Source: Laguncularia racemosa
Taxonomy: Eukaryota; Streptophyta; Magnoliopsida; Myrtales; Combretaceae
Assembly (NCBI GenBank): GCA_037954665.1
Contig: JBBMOL010000132.1
Span: 992,001 to 1,056,000, forward strand
Length of the DNA stretch: 64,000 nt
Direction of reading: 5' to 3'
Shown here one piece after another: positions 1 to 11,394 of the stretch. Each line of letters opens with the position of its first letter. Positions within the stretch are counted from its first letter, which is position 1. Position numbers and translations under genes: made by a program. A model generated the notes under the pieces. That model saw nothing but the letters and a program-made list of their open reading frames with translations. It had not been told where the DNA came from and ran no database searches.

Positions 1-481
1 CACTTAAGCACAGACTTGGATCTGCTCATTATCAATAGGGTGCAAGTCTAAAATTTCTTGAGGTCTAAAATTTCTTGAATGCAGAGTCAACCATAGGTTT
101 TCTCAGAATTTCACTCAGCTTTATCATTTATTCCTAAAATGAGTAAAAGTCTATATTGAAAGGCCTATTACATGAAATTCATTCTTCCACCAGGTGAATC
201 AGTCAAGATATCTAGGTTCCATCTGTACTTGATGCAAAAAGCCTCTTAAAGCACAAGAAAGCATGTGACAAACAGACCAAAGACAATAACAAGAGGGAAA
301 ATTATGCCTTATGCATAAAGGTTTGAGCATACTAAAACCAAACTCAAGGCAACAAAGCAAGCTAAGAGAAAGAAAAACCAGCAAAACCCCTATATCCCAA
401 TAAGCTTTTGCATTAAGCATAATAACATTTGTTTTGTATATAGCAAGTCTGCTTGGTATGTATAATTTTATTTGAAATAAT
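1..481. other. Non-coding flank left of copia element 1
   Basis: No gene is supported here. A short direct repeat (gtctaaaatttcttga, twice at about 46-85) is the only structure seen. The longest open stretch, on the minus strand, is rich in Leu/Cys and matches no family I know. It could be UTR or intron of a gene lying left of the window. Confidence 0.4.
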
Positions 482-486
482 GATTT

Positions 487-664
487 TGTTGGAAAATTTT
501 GTGTTTTGTAAGCTGTAAATATCCAGCTAGTGTTTACTTCTTAATTGGCAGATTTAGATAAATAAGAAAACTGTTTTTTTTTTAAGATGATTTGATTGAA
601 TGTAATTGTGTACAATGTAAATAGGAAAATATTTTTTCCTTATTCATCACCTCCAAAATTGTAT
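487..664 (+). repeat. Truncated 5' LTR of copia element 1
   Basis: This stretch matches the first part of the 3' LTR at 3564-3823, starting TGTTGGAAAATTTTGTG. The match stops after 'ccaaaattgtat' at 664, where the sequence runs directly into pol coding sequence. About 80 bp of LTR 3' end, including the primer-site junction, are missing. It also lacks the second 19-bp unit seen in the 3' LTR. Confidence 0.85.
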
Positions 665-3550
665 CCCAATCTTTTCATTAATAAAAAGAATTTTTCTTTT
701 CATTGTGAGCATTGTGTCCTTGCCAAACAATCCAAGGCTTGTTATCAAATTCATCCTCATTTACACTCAAAACCCTTCCATTTGATCCATAATGACATTT
801 GGGGTCCCTCTAAGACAATGACTCTGACTAGAACTCAATGGTTTATCACTTTTATTGATGATCATTCAAGGGTTTGTTGGGTAAATCTAATGAAAGACAA
901 ATCTAAGGCATTGTTTTGATTCAAATAGTTTCATAAGTTTGTTCAAACTAAGTTTGAGTCTACTATTCAAGTTCTTAGAACTAATAATGGAGAGGAGTAT
1001 TTTTCAAATGTGTTTGGTGAGTATTTGAGAGAAATTAGGATATATCATTAAAGTTCTTACATAGATACACTAAACAAAATGGGGTTGTGGAAAGAAAAAA
1101 CCATCCTTTGTTTGAAGTTGCTCAATCAATCATGTTTTCAAGGTCTCTTCCCAATCATTATTGGGGAGAAGCTATTCTTACTACAGCTCATCTAATAAAT
1201 CGCTTACCTTCAAAAACTCTAAAATTTAGAACCCCTTTAAGTGTCTTTCAAGACTATTTTCCTAACACAAACCTGTTTAACCCCTTGTCCCCAAGAGTGT
1301 TTGGATGTATTGTGTTTGTGCACAACAAACAACCTAGTCGAAGTAAACTTGATCCCAAAGCCTTTAAATGTGTCTTTATAGGATACTTCCCAACAAAAAA
1401 GGGTTACAAATGTTATCCACCTGTCCTAAAGAAATTTTTTGTGTCATATGATGTAACCTTCTTTGAGGATCAGCCTTATTACTCAACAAATGGGTTTCAA
1501 AGAAAGCATTCTAATGAGGGAAGCCTTTGGGATCCAACTTGAGACTTAATAGTATCATTACTAATAACTCAAGACATACCCATCCCATCACTATCATCCA
1601 TAGCCACAAATACAGAAACCCCTGAACCAGAAAACACCAACCCACCACCCCCTGAACCAAAAAACACCAACCAGCCACTCCTTGTACCCAACCTCGAAGA
1701 TGTTATTCATCAACAACCTGTAAATGAATCTAGATCTATTCCTACTCTTAGTCCTCAAAGGGAAGGGTTGCCAACTGAAAGACCTTTGCTAGTTATACCC
1801 ACAAGCCATTGATCTATCAGTAGGGTCAATCATCCAACCAAGAATCGGTTCAAGGGAAAACTATGAGTTTGCAGTTTCCTATGGTAAATGACCTGAATGA
1901 ACCTATTGCGCTTCAAAAAGGAGTAAGGTCATGCACTAAACATCCGATTTCTAATGTTGTGACCTGTAAACAATTTTTCTTTGAGTTCAAGGCCTTTACA
2001 ATGAAGATTGATGAGGTTGAGATTCCAAAGAATATCTATGAGGCCTTAATGAACCCAAAATGGAAGGATGTTGTATAGGAAGAGATAAGACCTTTACAAG
2101 CAAATGGAACTTGGGAGATGGTCAATTTACCTGAAGGAAAAATGGTGGTTGGAAGTAAATGGGTGTTCACCATGAAGTATAATGCCAATGGAGAATTAGA
2201 AAGATATAAAGCTCGTCTAGTAGCTCAAGGGTACATGCAAACACATGGAATAGACTATGATGAGACGTTTGCACCTATGGCAAAATTAAATTCCATACGT
2301 ATTCTCTTGTCCATTGCGGCTAAACCTAGATTGGAAACTACATCAGCTTAACATTAAGAATGCTTTTTTAAATGGCAATCTTGATGAAGAGGTATATATG
2401 AAGGCACCTCTCGGATTTGAAAAACAAGAAGAAAGAGGAAAAGTCTGCAAGTTAAGGAAGTCATTGATGGTCTGAAGCAATCTCCCAGAGCATGGTTCAC
2501 AAGATTCAACTCAACTCTTACTAGGTTAGGATACCAGCAAGGGAAAGTTGATCATACTATGTTTACAAAGATGGGGAATTCAAATAAAAGAATTGTTCTT
2601 ATTGTATATGTTGAAGACATAATTCTTACAAGTGATAATGAGGACGAGATTCTAGGCTTAAGAGCAAGTTGAAGGAAGAGTTTGAGGTTAAAGATTTGAG
2701 GCCATTGAGGTTCTTTCTTGGGATGGAAGTTACCAAAAGTAAAGAGGGTATTTTCATCTCTCAAAGAAAATACACTTTTGATTTGTTAAAAGAGATAGGG
2801 AAATTGGGGTGCAAGCCGGTTAGGATTCCACTCGAGAAGGCTTGGAAAAATAAAGTCATAGGTGCAGAAGCTTCTGTTGATATAGGAAGATACCAATGCT
2901 TAGTTGGGAGACTGATCTACTTGTCTCTTGCATGACCGAATATTGCCTATGCTGTGAGTGTAGTTAGTCAATATATGCACTCACATACTCAAAGACATTT
3001 AGAAGTTGTGAGCCACATCTTGAGATATCTCAAGGGAACAGTTAGAATAGGGCTAATGTTTCTAAAAACTAGAAATAGGAGTATTGAAGGTTACGTTGAT
3101 GCAGATTGGGCTGGAAGTGAGGATTGCAAGTCAAAATCTGAGTACTACACTAAGTAATGGGGTAATCTAGTTACATGAAAGAGTAAGAAGCAAACAGTTG
3201 TGGCTAGAAACAGTGTAGAGACAGAATTTAGAACAATAGCACAAGCAGTCTGTGAACTAATTTGGCTAGAAAGATTAGTACAAGATTTAAAGTTACCCCT
3301 ATGCTCTGTTAAGTTGAACGGTGATAGCAACTCAACCGTCAGCATAATAAATAATCCAGTCCAACATGATCGTATGAAACACGTAAAAATAGACCAAAGT
3401 TTTGCCAAGAATGAAATTGATGAGGGAAGAATCAGTCTCTGCTATATTCCCACTCGTGAACAAGAAGCAAACATTCTCACTAAGAGCCTATTGAGGTCAA
3501 GCCATGAAAATCTTCTTTGCAAGCTTGGAATGCAAAATATCTATTCCTAA
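665..3550 (+). pseudogene. copia element 1 pol remnant (integrase, RT, RNase H)
   Basis: Order of remnants: the end of the GAG-pre-integrase zinc region (CEHCVLAKQSK, about 709-741); integrase core start (HNDIWGPS) with frameshift and stop near 919-927; integrase middle and C-terminal part (1087-1542, with HYWGEAILTTAHLINRLPS and VFGCIVFVH); a degraded Pro-rich linker (1560-1850); RT (KWVFTMKYNANGELERYKAR at about 2157-2216); the RT active-site box reading YVED rather than the family's YVDD near 2610; RNase H (DADWAGS near 3100); and the C-terminal end (NPVQHDRMKHVKID), with stop at 3548-3550. Several stops and frame changes separate these pieces. Gag and the aspartic protease are absent. It is a dead copy. 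Confidence 0.88.
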
Positions 3551-3563
3551 GCTTAAGGAGGAG

Positions 3564-3823
3564 TGTTGGAAAATTTTGTGTTTTATGAGCTACAAATATC
3601 CAACCGGTGTTTACTTCTTAATCGGCAGATTTAGATAAATAAGGAAACTGTTTTTTTTTAAGATGATTTGATTGAATGTAATTGTGTAGGTTGTAATTAG
3701 GAGGATAGGCTGTAATTAGGAGGATATTTTTTCCTTATTCATCATCTCCAAAATTGTATATAAATTGGTTGTAATGTAATGAAGTATTATCCTAGAATTC
3801 CATCTTAAAATATTTTCGTTTCA
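3564..3823 (+). repeat. 3' LTR of copia element 1 (260 bp)
   Basis: Complete LTR with TG...CA ends. It contains a tandem 19-bp unit (3689-3707 and 3708-3726, ggttgtaattaggaggata with one mismatch) that is single and eroded in the 5' LTR. The target-site copy gattt follows at 3824. Confidence 0.88.
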
Positions 3824-4185
3824 GATTTTTTGCTTTACCCATGATAATCACTATATATTAGAAAAATTTTGCATGAAGTAAAAGTTAAGGATAACCAAAT
3901 TCTTTAGCCATAGAGTATTGGAACTACCACCCCAGTGGATCAACATGATTCATTTATCATCATAAGATCAGAAATTATGGCTTTTGAACTTGAACAGCAT
4001 ATAGCGGCATCTCTTCCTTAATGTTCTCTCTATAACAAGAAAAAAGATGAAGTCTAAAGCATTTGAAACAAACATGTAGCATATTATAACAAAATGTAAT
4101 CTCTAAAAATGAAATATACGCATAAAAACCATAAGTACACAAGTAAAGTCCCCCAATAAAGGCTGGACGCTGACTAACTGTTAGC

Positions 4186-5185
4186 ACAAGATGACACGAC
4201 AGCTTAAACCAGACCCAATAAGGAACAGGATTACCACAATAAAATGCAAAGTTATGTGGCATGACATGTCTACCTAAGCAAAATACCAATCAAGACAAAT
4301 TACAACAGATATTCGACGTCTATATCGGTTACATATGTTTTATCTTCATGAAAATATGGCATGGCTATAATTGTCAGTTATCTCTATATACATAGCCATA
4401 CTACCAAAACTACAAATTGGCTAAATCCAGCTTAAGCTGTTGAGGCGGCAGTGTCCCATCCCTAAACAATACCCACAGGAATCCAACACTAATTAAAACT
4501 CAACAAATTAAAGGAAGACATATTCTGATCATTCTTTTGTATTCGTTGTAGTATACTCGTTATGATTGTAAAATCTTATCATAGTATTCTCAATAGATAC
4601 GGTTGCTAGTGGCTTTTAGTGGTAAGATGTAATAGAAGGCGATGGTATTTACTGACCACCGATGGTAACGGGTAACCTTAACAACTATGAAAATGCCAAC
4701 AAAAAAATATGAAAAATGATTTCCTCCTTTTAAAATAGAAATCATATTCCCCATCTTCCATCGACATTGTAGTTAATCGCCTTTGCCGGTAATTTGGTCA
4801 CCACCTTCATCTACACCTCCTACTACTAGTTATTGGAACCTACTGAGCTTGTTATGCTAATATCTAAGATTCGTAAAATTTTAATCAGAATAGATATTGG
4901 AAAAATATCTGAAGAAGTTTTTTGAATTATCACTACTAGTAGAAAGGTTCCTTTTGTTTTTTCACTAGATAAGCAAATTTATTATATTAAGCATATCATC
5001 AAACAGCTCCAATGCACCATTTATCTACTGTTACCGCTTCTTCATTCTCCACCCGTTTGAAATCGATAAATCTCATTCAAGCTTTTCAACAGCATCAATA
5101 AGAAAAAAAAATGAAATTCAACAAACGGAAAACGGTCCCAATACTCCATACATACAGCGCGTAACATTAAAATCGAATGTACAAT
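4186..5185. repeat. Dispersed ~1-kb repeat, copy A
   Basis: By eye this segment aligns in the same orientation along nearly its whole length with 26796-27895. Shared blocks include 'gcatatcatcaaacagct', 'tactactagttattggaacct' and 'ccaaaactacaaattggcta'. A weaker third match lies beside the solanesyl diphosphate synthase gene at about 43925-44235. I find no terminal repeats, target-site duplication or coding capacity, so its class is unknown. It may be duplicated genomic DNA or an old transposon. Confidence 0.7.
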
Positions 5186-5220
5186 ACCCTCGTGCGAGTA
5201 TACCTGTGATCGCCGTAACA

Positions 5221-5335
5221 ATCAAATCAATATTTCCAACTCTCGGTCAGGACTTTGAGAGAGAGAGATAGAAGCACTGCGGATGAAGAAGATGCCGAGA
5301 GAAGTAAAGGCTTTCGCTTTTCTTTTTAGGTAGTA
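5221..5335 (-). other. Possible 5' leader exon of a minus-strand gene
   Basis: Read on the minus strand, this stretch is less AT-rich than its surroundings and holds a CT-rich tract (tctctctctctcaaagtcc). It ends in 'gatcacag' followed by GTATAC, a possible splice donor near 5205. That looks like a plant 5' UTR exon. No coding exon was recognised to the left, so the gene, if real, would have to lie in or beyond 1-5200 and be interrupted by copia 1. Very tentative. Confidence 0.18.
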
Positions 5336-5926
5336 GATGGGGGTCCAACGAGCATCCAATATCACAAGCATCATGTTGTCATATAATATAGTGGGAAATT
5401 AGTAACGCCTAAAATTCAAATTGGGAATCGAAGTTTAAAGTTTAAAGTAATTTAAATAGAAAATTAAAATCATATTAAATAATTTAAGTAGATATATTAT
5501 TATAGTATAATTATAAAAAGTAATATATATGTTTTTGTATTATTAAACATAACATTTATCTGAATTATTTAATAAAACATTAATTTTAAGAAACATCATA
5601 ACCTTCACTACAAGTTCTACATATGTATGGTTGAGTCGGTCACAAGTAAAATGCCTTCACCATGGAATTCGATCAGGTCTTAGGATCGGTTTTATAAAAC
5701 TTGAATTTAATCTACTAGTTATTTATAATTTGATATTAAAATTTTATAAAAATTTTATTTAATATCCAAAACTTATTCATTGAAAACATTATAAACCCGT
5801 AATCCAATTCAATATTACAACTTATGTAAAACACATTTATATAAAATAAAAAATAAGGTGTTTATAAAGAGTTTTTAAATTTATTTTTGTTATTCATTAA
5901 AATATATACTAAGAGTAAAGTAATAA
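5336..5926. other. AT-rich stretch without gene
   Basis: Low-complexity AT-rich DNA. I see no coding potential, RNA gene or clear repeat ends. Confidence 0.5.
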
Positions 5927-7969
5927 TGTAAATATCTGAAATTCTATTATATAATATATGTATTATAAAATATAATTAAGAATAAAGATGCAAACATCTT
6001 AAGAACTGAGTGGTAAGATTATCTTTTATGGATAAAAGTATATAAGTCCAAGATGACCTAGCATTCTTTTCTTTTATCATTTCATACAGTAAACAACAAA
6101 GAATGTTCTGGAAATGCTCTCTAGAAAAAAAACCTAAAGACGATTAAGGGGAGGATAACAAGGTTTGAATCCAACTTCTTCCAAATAAGATTTTACCATG
6201 AAATGGTTAATAAAAGTACTAAATTAAATATTCTAGTTACATGGCCTTGATCTTCCAAATTTTGAAATTTGGAGAAAAGACATAACAAGTACGGAAATCC
6301 ATTAATCAAGGATATGATCCACAAAAATTTTGATGTAAGTAATCTAACCTATGTTAATTGATTAAAAATACATGTTTTAGGATTAAATTAAACCTATGAA
6401 TAAAAAGAATCAAGATTAGGATGAATTAGAATAGAGAAATTAAGGTTCACAAACTTATATCGAGAGATACATAGCTTCCCTACACAGCCATGTTTCGACC
6501 ATGCTAAACCCAAACGAACTGAGAAATATGACCTCTCAACATAGTCGTGTCATGATTGTGTTGAACCCAAATTTTATAAAAAGATACACAATCGTGTCTC
6601 ACCCGTAATAAACCCAAACCTTACAGAAAGGTATATAACCTTTGACATGATCGTATATTATTTTGTATTAAGTTACACGACCTCCAACATAGTCATGTTG
6701 AATAAAATATAACTTAATTGTATATCTATTTAACTTCTAATTAAATTAATTTCACGCAATCTAGATAGTTAATAAAACCTTAAATAATCTAATAAATTAA
6801 GAAAATTAAGAAATTATGCTATTCTCATATTAGTACTAAGAATGATGTAGTGATATTGGATAGATTTTAGCTTACCTTAAGTTTAAGATCAGACATGCTT
6901 AATACTAGGATTCAAAGGTACGTGTAACTTACATGTCTCTTGTATTTACTTAGGTTAGAATATATTGTTGTAATGAATTAAGCAAATGAATGATTAAGTG
7001 TTTAAGTGTATGATGTTTGTGCTTGGCTTGGCCTAGGAATTCGTAATGGTAGATCCTTAAGGAGCACCTCAATGATTTTTGTATGGCATTGTCTCTAATA
7101 GAGTTATACTTGGAATTAATCTAGGTTGGATGTCAATTTAAGTGCTCATAAGTGTGGGACTCGTAGTAGCAGTTCTCATCACTCAGTATAAGTGGTTTAA
7201 GTAATCATGGTATGGGGCCCGTAGTGACAGTTCCTAACACCAAGTTTAAGTGATTTAAGGAATTATGGATGTGAGGCCCGTAGTGGTAGTTCCCATCACT
7301 AAGTTTAAGTGTTTTAAGAGGATCATGAGTGTGGGCCTTGTAGTGACAATTCCTATCACTAATTTATGTTTCAATGTTTTTAAGTGTGTTAAGAAACTTA
7401 TGAATACCTAGTTGTTGTTTGTGGGTTTAAATAATATCATGATATGGTTGTTGCTGTTTAAGTGTTGCATAATGCATGTGATATTTGTTTATGTTTGTTC
7501 ATGCATGTGTGCTTGTGTTATATATATTGGGCATTAGCTCACCATTCAGGGAGTTTTTTTTTAAATGCAGGTATAGTGGGTATTGATAATCTAAAAGGAA
7601 ATACAAGAGTGAATAAACCTTATTATGAGGAAGAAGATGATTATCACTACCATTATGACAAGTAAAACTTGGGAGGATTTTATTATTTGATTTTAATGAA
7701 TAGAAGTTTCTAAAGAGTATTTAATTAGTGTTTTTAGACTTCCGTTGCATTAGATATTGATTGTGGATTTATGTTAGAATGGTTTCAAGGTTTGAAAGAT
7801 GAATTGAAATGTATTTATATTAAATTAGAAGTATTAAATATATTTGAATGTTGATGTACAGGAATTGTAAAATTAATAGATATCAAAGTAGAATATAGCC
7901 TTAACATGTTCTTGTGTGATAAAAACACATAGTGAGCAGTAGCACAACTCGGGTTTTGAGGCGTTTATA
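5927..7969 (+). mobile_element. Solo LTR, Tekay/Del-like Ty3/gypsy
   Basis: This region is collinear with the LTRs of the gypsy element at 57347-64000. It shares the TGTAAATA start, a TATA-like 'gtatataag' near 6039, the run of modules resembling 'agatacatg..ccatgt..' (about 6460-6710), the block 'ggcattgtctctaatagag' (7084), 'gggcattagct' (7529) and the end 'gggttttgaggcgttt'. Its length (about 2.04 kb) fits the 1.94-kb LTR of that element. No internal domains adjoin it. The flanks are aataa (left) and gataa (right), one mismatch, compatible with a decayed 5-bp duplication. Exact ends are uncertain by tens of bases. Confidence 0.7.
7150..7385 (+). repeat. Tandem array, four units of ~59 bp, inside the solo LTR
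   Basis: Four diverged units share the core 'gggcccgtagtgacagttcc..atcac...aagttta'. The GTAG of the core falls at 7163, 7221, 7280 and 7340, giving periods of 58, 59 and 60 bp. The related LTR at 57-59 kb does not show the array, so it expanded within this copy or subfamily. Confidence 0.85.
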
Positions 7970-10800
7970 GATAACATGTTATATTATGACATAAATTATT
8001 TATAAAGGAATAAATTATTAAATATAACCAATTGAAATTGCAATTCGTGTAAAATAATTTTGTAGAGATATTATTGAATTATACTTCAAAATCATTAAAT
8101 CACACTTGAAAATCGTTATAATAGATAATTTAATATACTATATAATATTTATCTAAATTCTAAATTAAATGAAATTCAACTCATCAATCATATATCTCTA
8201 TAAGTTTATGACATAATTTACTAAATTTCAAAAGTTAACTAAACTTTATTCCATTCTTTTGTAAACATTCATCAAGATTAATTGAAGTTCAACTCATCCA
8301 TTTCCTCAACTACCTTCATACTTATAAAGAAGAAAAAAAATTCATAAAATAGATTACAAGAGATATGAGATTGAGAGATACAAATGTAACTAGGAAGTGA
8401 GAATAGTTAGATTAGACAATAGAAATATGATTAGGGTTTTTTAGATTTTAACAAATAAAATAAAAATAGTTTTCTTTAATACAATGTAATAAGTTAATAA
8501 ATTATGGTTCTTAATTTTTAAAATTTAAATTTAAAAATATTATTACCTAGCATTTTATTAATAGGTTAGATTTTTTTATTAAGTAATTTTTTTTTGCTTT
8601 TTCTTCTAAAACTTATAACCTAACTCAAAACTCTATAAAATTTTATAATAATACCGACATTCCTCTTAAAATCCTATAGATCAATTAACAACTCGGACAA
8701 ATCGGATATTCTAAGTCGACCCACACGATGGCATCCTCATCTTATCTGAAGTACTTATTAGTCCCATAAAATAAGGCTTGCGTTACTAGCAGGCTTTAAA
8801 CACTAGGCTGAATTCATGAAAGCAAAAATTATTAAAATTAGGCATGCTGTTGAAAGGAGTAAAAATTACCAAATCATTCCATCGATTTCATCAAATCTGA
8901 AGTTTAATTACAACAAATTTTTTAATATAACTTATAGATTATACTACAACTTGGCGGGAGAAAAACAAAAAAGAAAGACAGAAAGAACCTATACATACTA
9001 CTTGTAACAAAATTTTATGTATCTTTCTAGCTATCTTGATTACCTTAATGCTATATTTAAAAAAAAAAAAGCAAAAAAAAGGGGAAACATAGAGAAAATT
9101 AGTACGTTAAGTTTAATTGGTTATTTATGTTATCATCAATCACCCACTAAAATGAATAATAATGATGATGATGATGATAAATGCATTCCATCATTTCATG
9201 TCTAAATTCTCTCAACTATTCCTTTAAAGATTCATGAAGGGCGTGATTTTCGTTGGATAAATGCTTTTATTAATTTCATCTTCCATGCATTGCAGAGAGA
9301 AATTATCGTACTAAATAACATAAAAGTATATTAGTTACGTAATATATAGGAATAAGCTTAAAATAGAATTGTAATTCCGAACTTCATTCCATTTTTTATG
9401 TTTAGAAGCATTTTTAGAAAGTGAAATTATGATTCCATAAGGACTTTATATTTAAGAGAATATCGTAATTTTATTCGTCTTCTTTAAGAAAATTTACTTT
9501 TATCTTTTACTCTCCAATGCCTCCATTAGTTAGTGGCGTTTTAACAAATATTCATTTTGTTCCATTATGATGTGCTAAAACCAAACATAATATTGAAGTG
9601 GAACAAATGGTTCTAGAAACATTTCAAAACACTAAAATGGATTAGTTATCATAATCCTGATTCTATTTCATTCCATCAAATATATTTCAATTTATTCTAT
9701 TTTGAACCGTTTTTGTATATCAAACATGACATTAGTAAGTAATGAGAAGAATTTTAATAGTTAGACAAATAAAATATTTTAAAGTGATTTTAAGGATTTA
9801 GTGGTAATTTAACTATTACATTATAATTTTCAAGGAAGCATAGAGTCTAATAAGGCAATATCAACTTAATAATATACGTGCATCTGTGTTTTTTTTTTAA
9901 AAAAAGAATAATACCATATAAGAGATAATCATGTCATTAACATATTATTAGAAAACTTTTAATATAGGTAGGATAATGATTGAAAACTGTAAGTGGCAAA
10001 ATGTAAATAAATAAATAAATAAAAGACTTTAAATTGTATATATTAAAAATGTTTGAAGAGATGTGAAATCAAAAATGGATATATTTGCTTAATAGGTATA
10101 GATATATGTATAGAATAAGCCAATATTGGATTTGAAATATGGACGATGTATTCAATCGGCTATGTAATGTTGTATATTGTCTGTAACTTTATTTTGAAAA
10201 GATTTGTTCAAAATATCTCTATGGAGATTGAGCATAGTTTGAATGATTTTTATTTATCTTAAGTATCATTCTACTATAATCTCTATTTTAATTTTTCTTA
10301 AAATTAGCTTTACCACCAATAGGAAAATAAATATTGACATATAGCTGCATTTTTTTTATTGGATAATGATCATGTAACAATATTCAGTTATATTTTTAAG
10401 TGAAATTGTGATTGATGATGAAAATAAATAAATTGTTTTCTTCTTAGTGAATTAATCAAGAAACCTTTATTTTAGCCATCTATTTAAAATATTATGACAT
10501 AAAAATTATATTTACTTTCACTCATAAAATATCCATACCTACAATATGTATTGCACATTTTATAACTATTTAACTTCATATTCTCATCTTTTAGGTCAAT
10601 TGTACCGCACAAAAAAGGCTTTTTTTTATATACATTATTTAAATGAAAGAGTTATTGCATTAGATATTTATCTAATAACTTTTCCATTATTTAAATTAAA
10701 AAAAGTAATTACAAAAGATTTTTATGTATATTCTTATCATTGTAAATACAATGTGCTGTGTGCTTCATCTATCTCTTTGTGTACTTCCCCCATTCGCTCT
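7970..10800. other. AT-rich intergenic DNA upstream of the bL12m gene
   Basis: No gene supported. Small features are an A-rich tract at 9059-9080, an imperfect (gat)n microsatellite at 9157-9179 and an (aaat)n microsatellite at about 10004-10024. The open stretches at 8816-9007, 9017-9205 and 10546-10815 are Lys/Asn/Tyr-rich translations of AT-rich DNA without family motifs. Confidence 0.5.
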
Positions 10801-10807
10801 CCCATTG

Positions 10808-10816
10808 AACCCTAAA
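10808..10816 (+). promoter_or_regulatory. telo-box (AACCCTAAA) in the bL12m promoter/leader
   Basis: The motif aaccctaaa lies 60 bases before the start codon. Telo-box motifs (AAACCCTAA type) are characteristic of plant promoters for ribosomal proteins and other translation genes. The position near the presumed transcription start fits, but no start site can be read from sequence alone. Confidence 0.6.
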
Positions 10817-10875
10817 CCCCATATCATACAGAAACACCGTTACAACACAGACTCTCTCTTACTTAAGACATAGAA

Positions 10876-11394
10876 ATGCAGACCATACGAACCAGAGTAC
10901 CTTCTCTCTTCCCCTTCAAAACTCTAAACCATTCCCAAAAACTCCTTCGCCCCCTCTCTACTCAGTCCACACCTACCGAGTCAAGCACGCTGAAACTCGA
11001 ACGAATCGCCGACGAACTTCTTTCCCTTAATAAGCTCGAACGCTATGACTACTCCATCCTCTTCCGCCTTAAGATGGGGCTCAACAAGTATGGTCCCGCC
11101 GTCTCTGGCGTGGGATCTCCTGGTGCATCCTCCGCTAGTGGTGGGGGAGCTGCTTCTGCAGCAGCGGCGGTGGCGGAGAAGACGGTTTTTGATGTGAAAT
11201 TGGAGAAGTTCGATGCGGCAGCAAAAATAAAAGTTATTAAGGAAGTTAGGGCTTTTACGGAATTAGGGTTAAAGGAAGCAAAGGACCTGGTGGAAAAAGT
11301 GCCTGCGATTGTGAAGAAAGGGGTTACGAAGGAGGAAGGAGATGCGATTATTGCCAAGCTTAAGGAATTGGGTGCCTCTGTTGTACTAGAATGA
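10876..11394 (+). CDS. Mitochondrial large-subunit ribosomal protein bL12m (L7/L12 family)
   Basis: Intronless 172-codon gene. Residues about 1-37 form an Arg/Ser/Leu-rich, acid-poor presequence (MQTIRTRVPSLFPF...) typical of mitochondrial import. Residues about 38-70 resemble the L7/L12 N-terminal dimerisation helix region (LERIADELLSLNKLE). Residues about 75-98 are the flexible Gly/Ala/Ser hinge. Residues about 99-172 are the C-terminal factor-binding domain, with EKTVFDVKLEKFDAAAKIKV, the GLKEAKDLVE helix and the ending ELGASVVLE. Bacterial L12 is about 120 residues; the extra length is the presequence. The protein would form the stalk that recruits translation factors in mitochondrial ribosomes. 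The first ATG gives the whole presequence and was chosen as start. A telo-box lies upstream and AATAAA lies 92 nt past the stop. A plastid destination is less likely but not excluded by sequence. Confidence 0.92.
   Translation: MQTIRTRVPSLFPFKTLNHSQKLLRPLSTQSTPTESSTLKLERIADELLSLNKLERYDYSILFRLKMGLNKYGPAVSGVGSPGASSASGGGAASAAAAVAEKTVFDVKLEKFDAAAKIKVIKEVRAFTELGLKEAKDLVEKVPAIVKKGVTKEEGDAIIAKLKELGASVVLE

Larger units (their letters stand above)
487..3823 (+). mobile_element. Ty1/copia retrotransposon 1, internally deleted, non-autonomous
   Basis: The element starts TGTTGG and ends TTTCA, and is flanked by the identical 5-bp target-site duplication gattt (482-486 and 3824-3828), so both outer ends are genuine. 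It keeps integrase, reverse transcriptase and RNase H remnants in copia order. It lacks gag, protease, the primer-binding site and the 3' part of the 5' LTR. A purine-rich tract (aaggaggag) precedes the 3' LTR. The reading frame is broken many times, so the copy cannot move by itself. At about 3.3 kb it is shorter than the usual 4.5-5.5 kb of copia elements. Confidence 0.9.

Noticed and set aside
3975..4289. 104-codon minus-strand frame with several aromatic residues
   Set aside because: Overlaps the dispersed non-coding repeat; the second copy of that repeat does not keep the frame.
8725..8800. Similarity to 43720-43790 ('atctgaagtacttat' shared)
   Set aside because: The shared run is 15 bases and the surroundings match only weakly; expected by chance in AT-rich DNA of this length.
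8816..9205. Two adjacent short open frames, Lys/Asn/Asp-rich
   Set aside because: Composition follows from AT-rich DNA, an A-tract and a (gat)n microsatellite; no motif or gene context.
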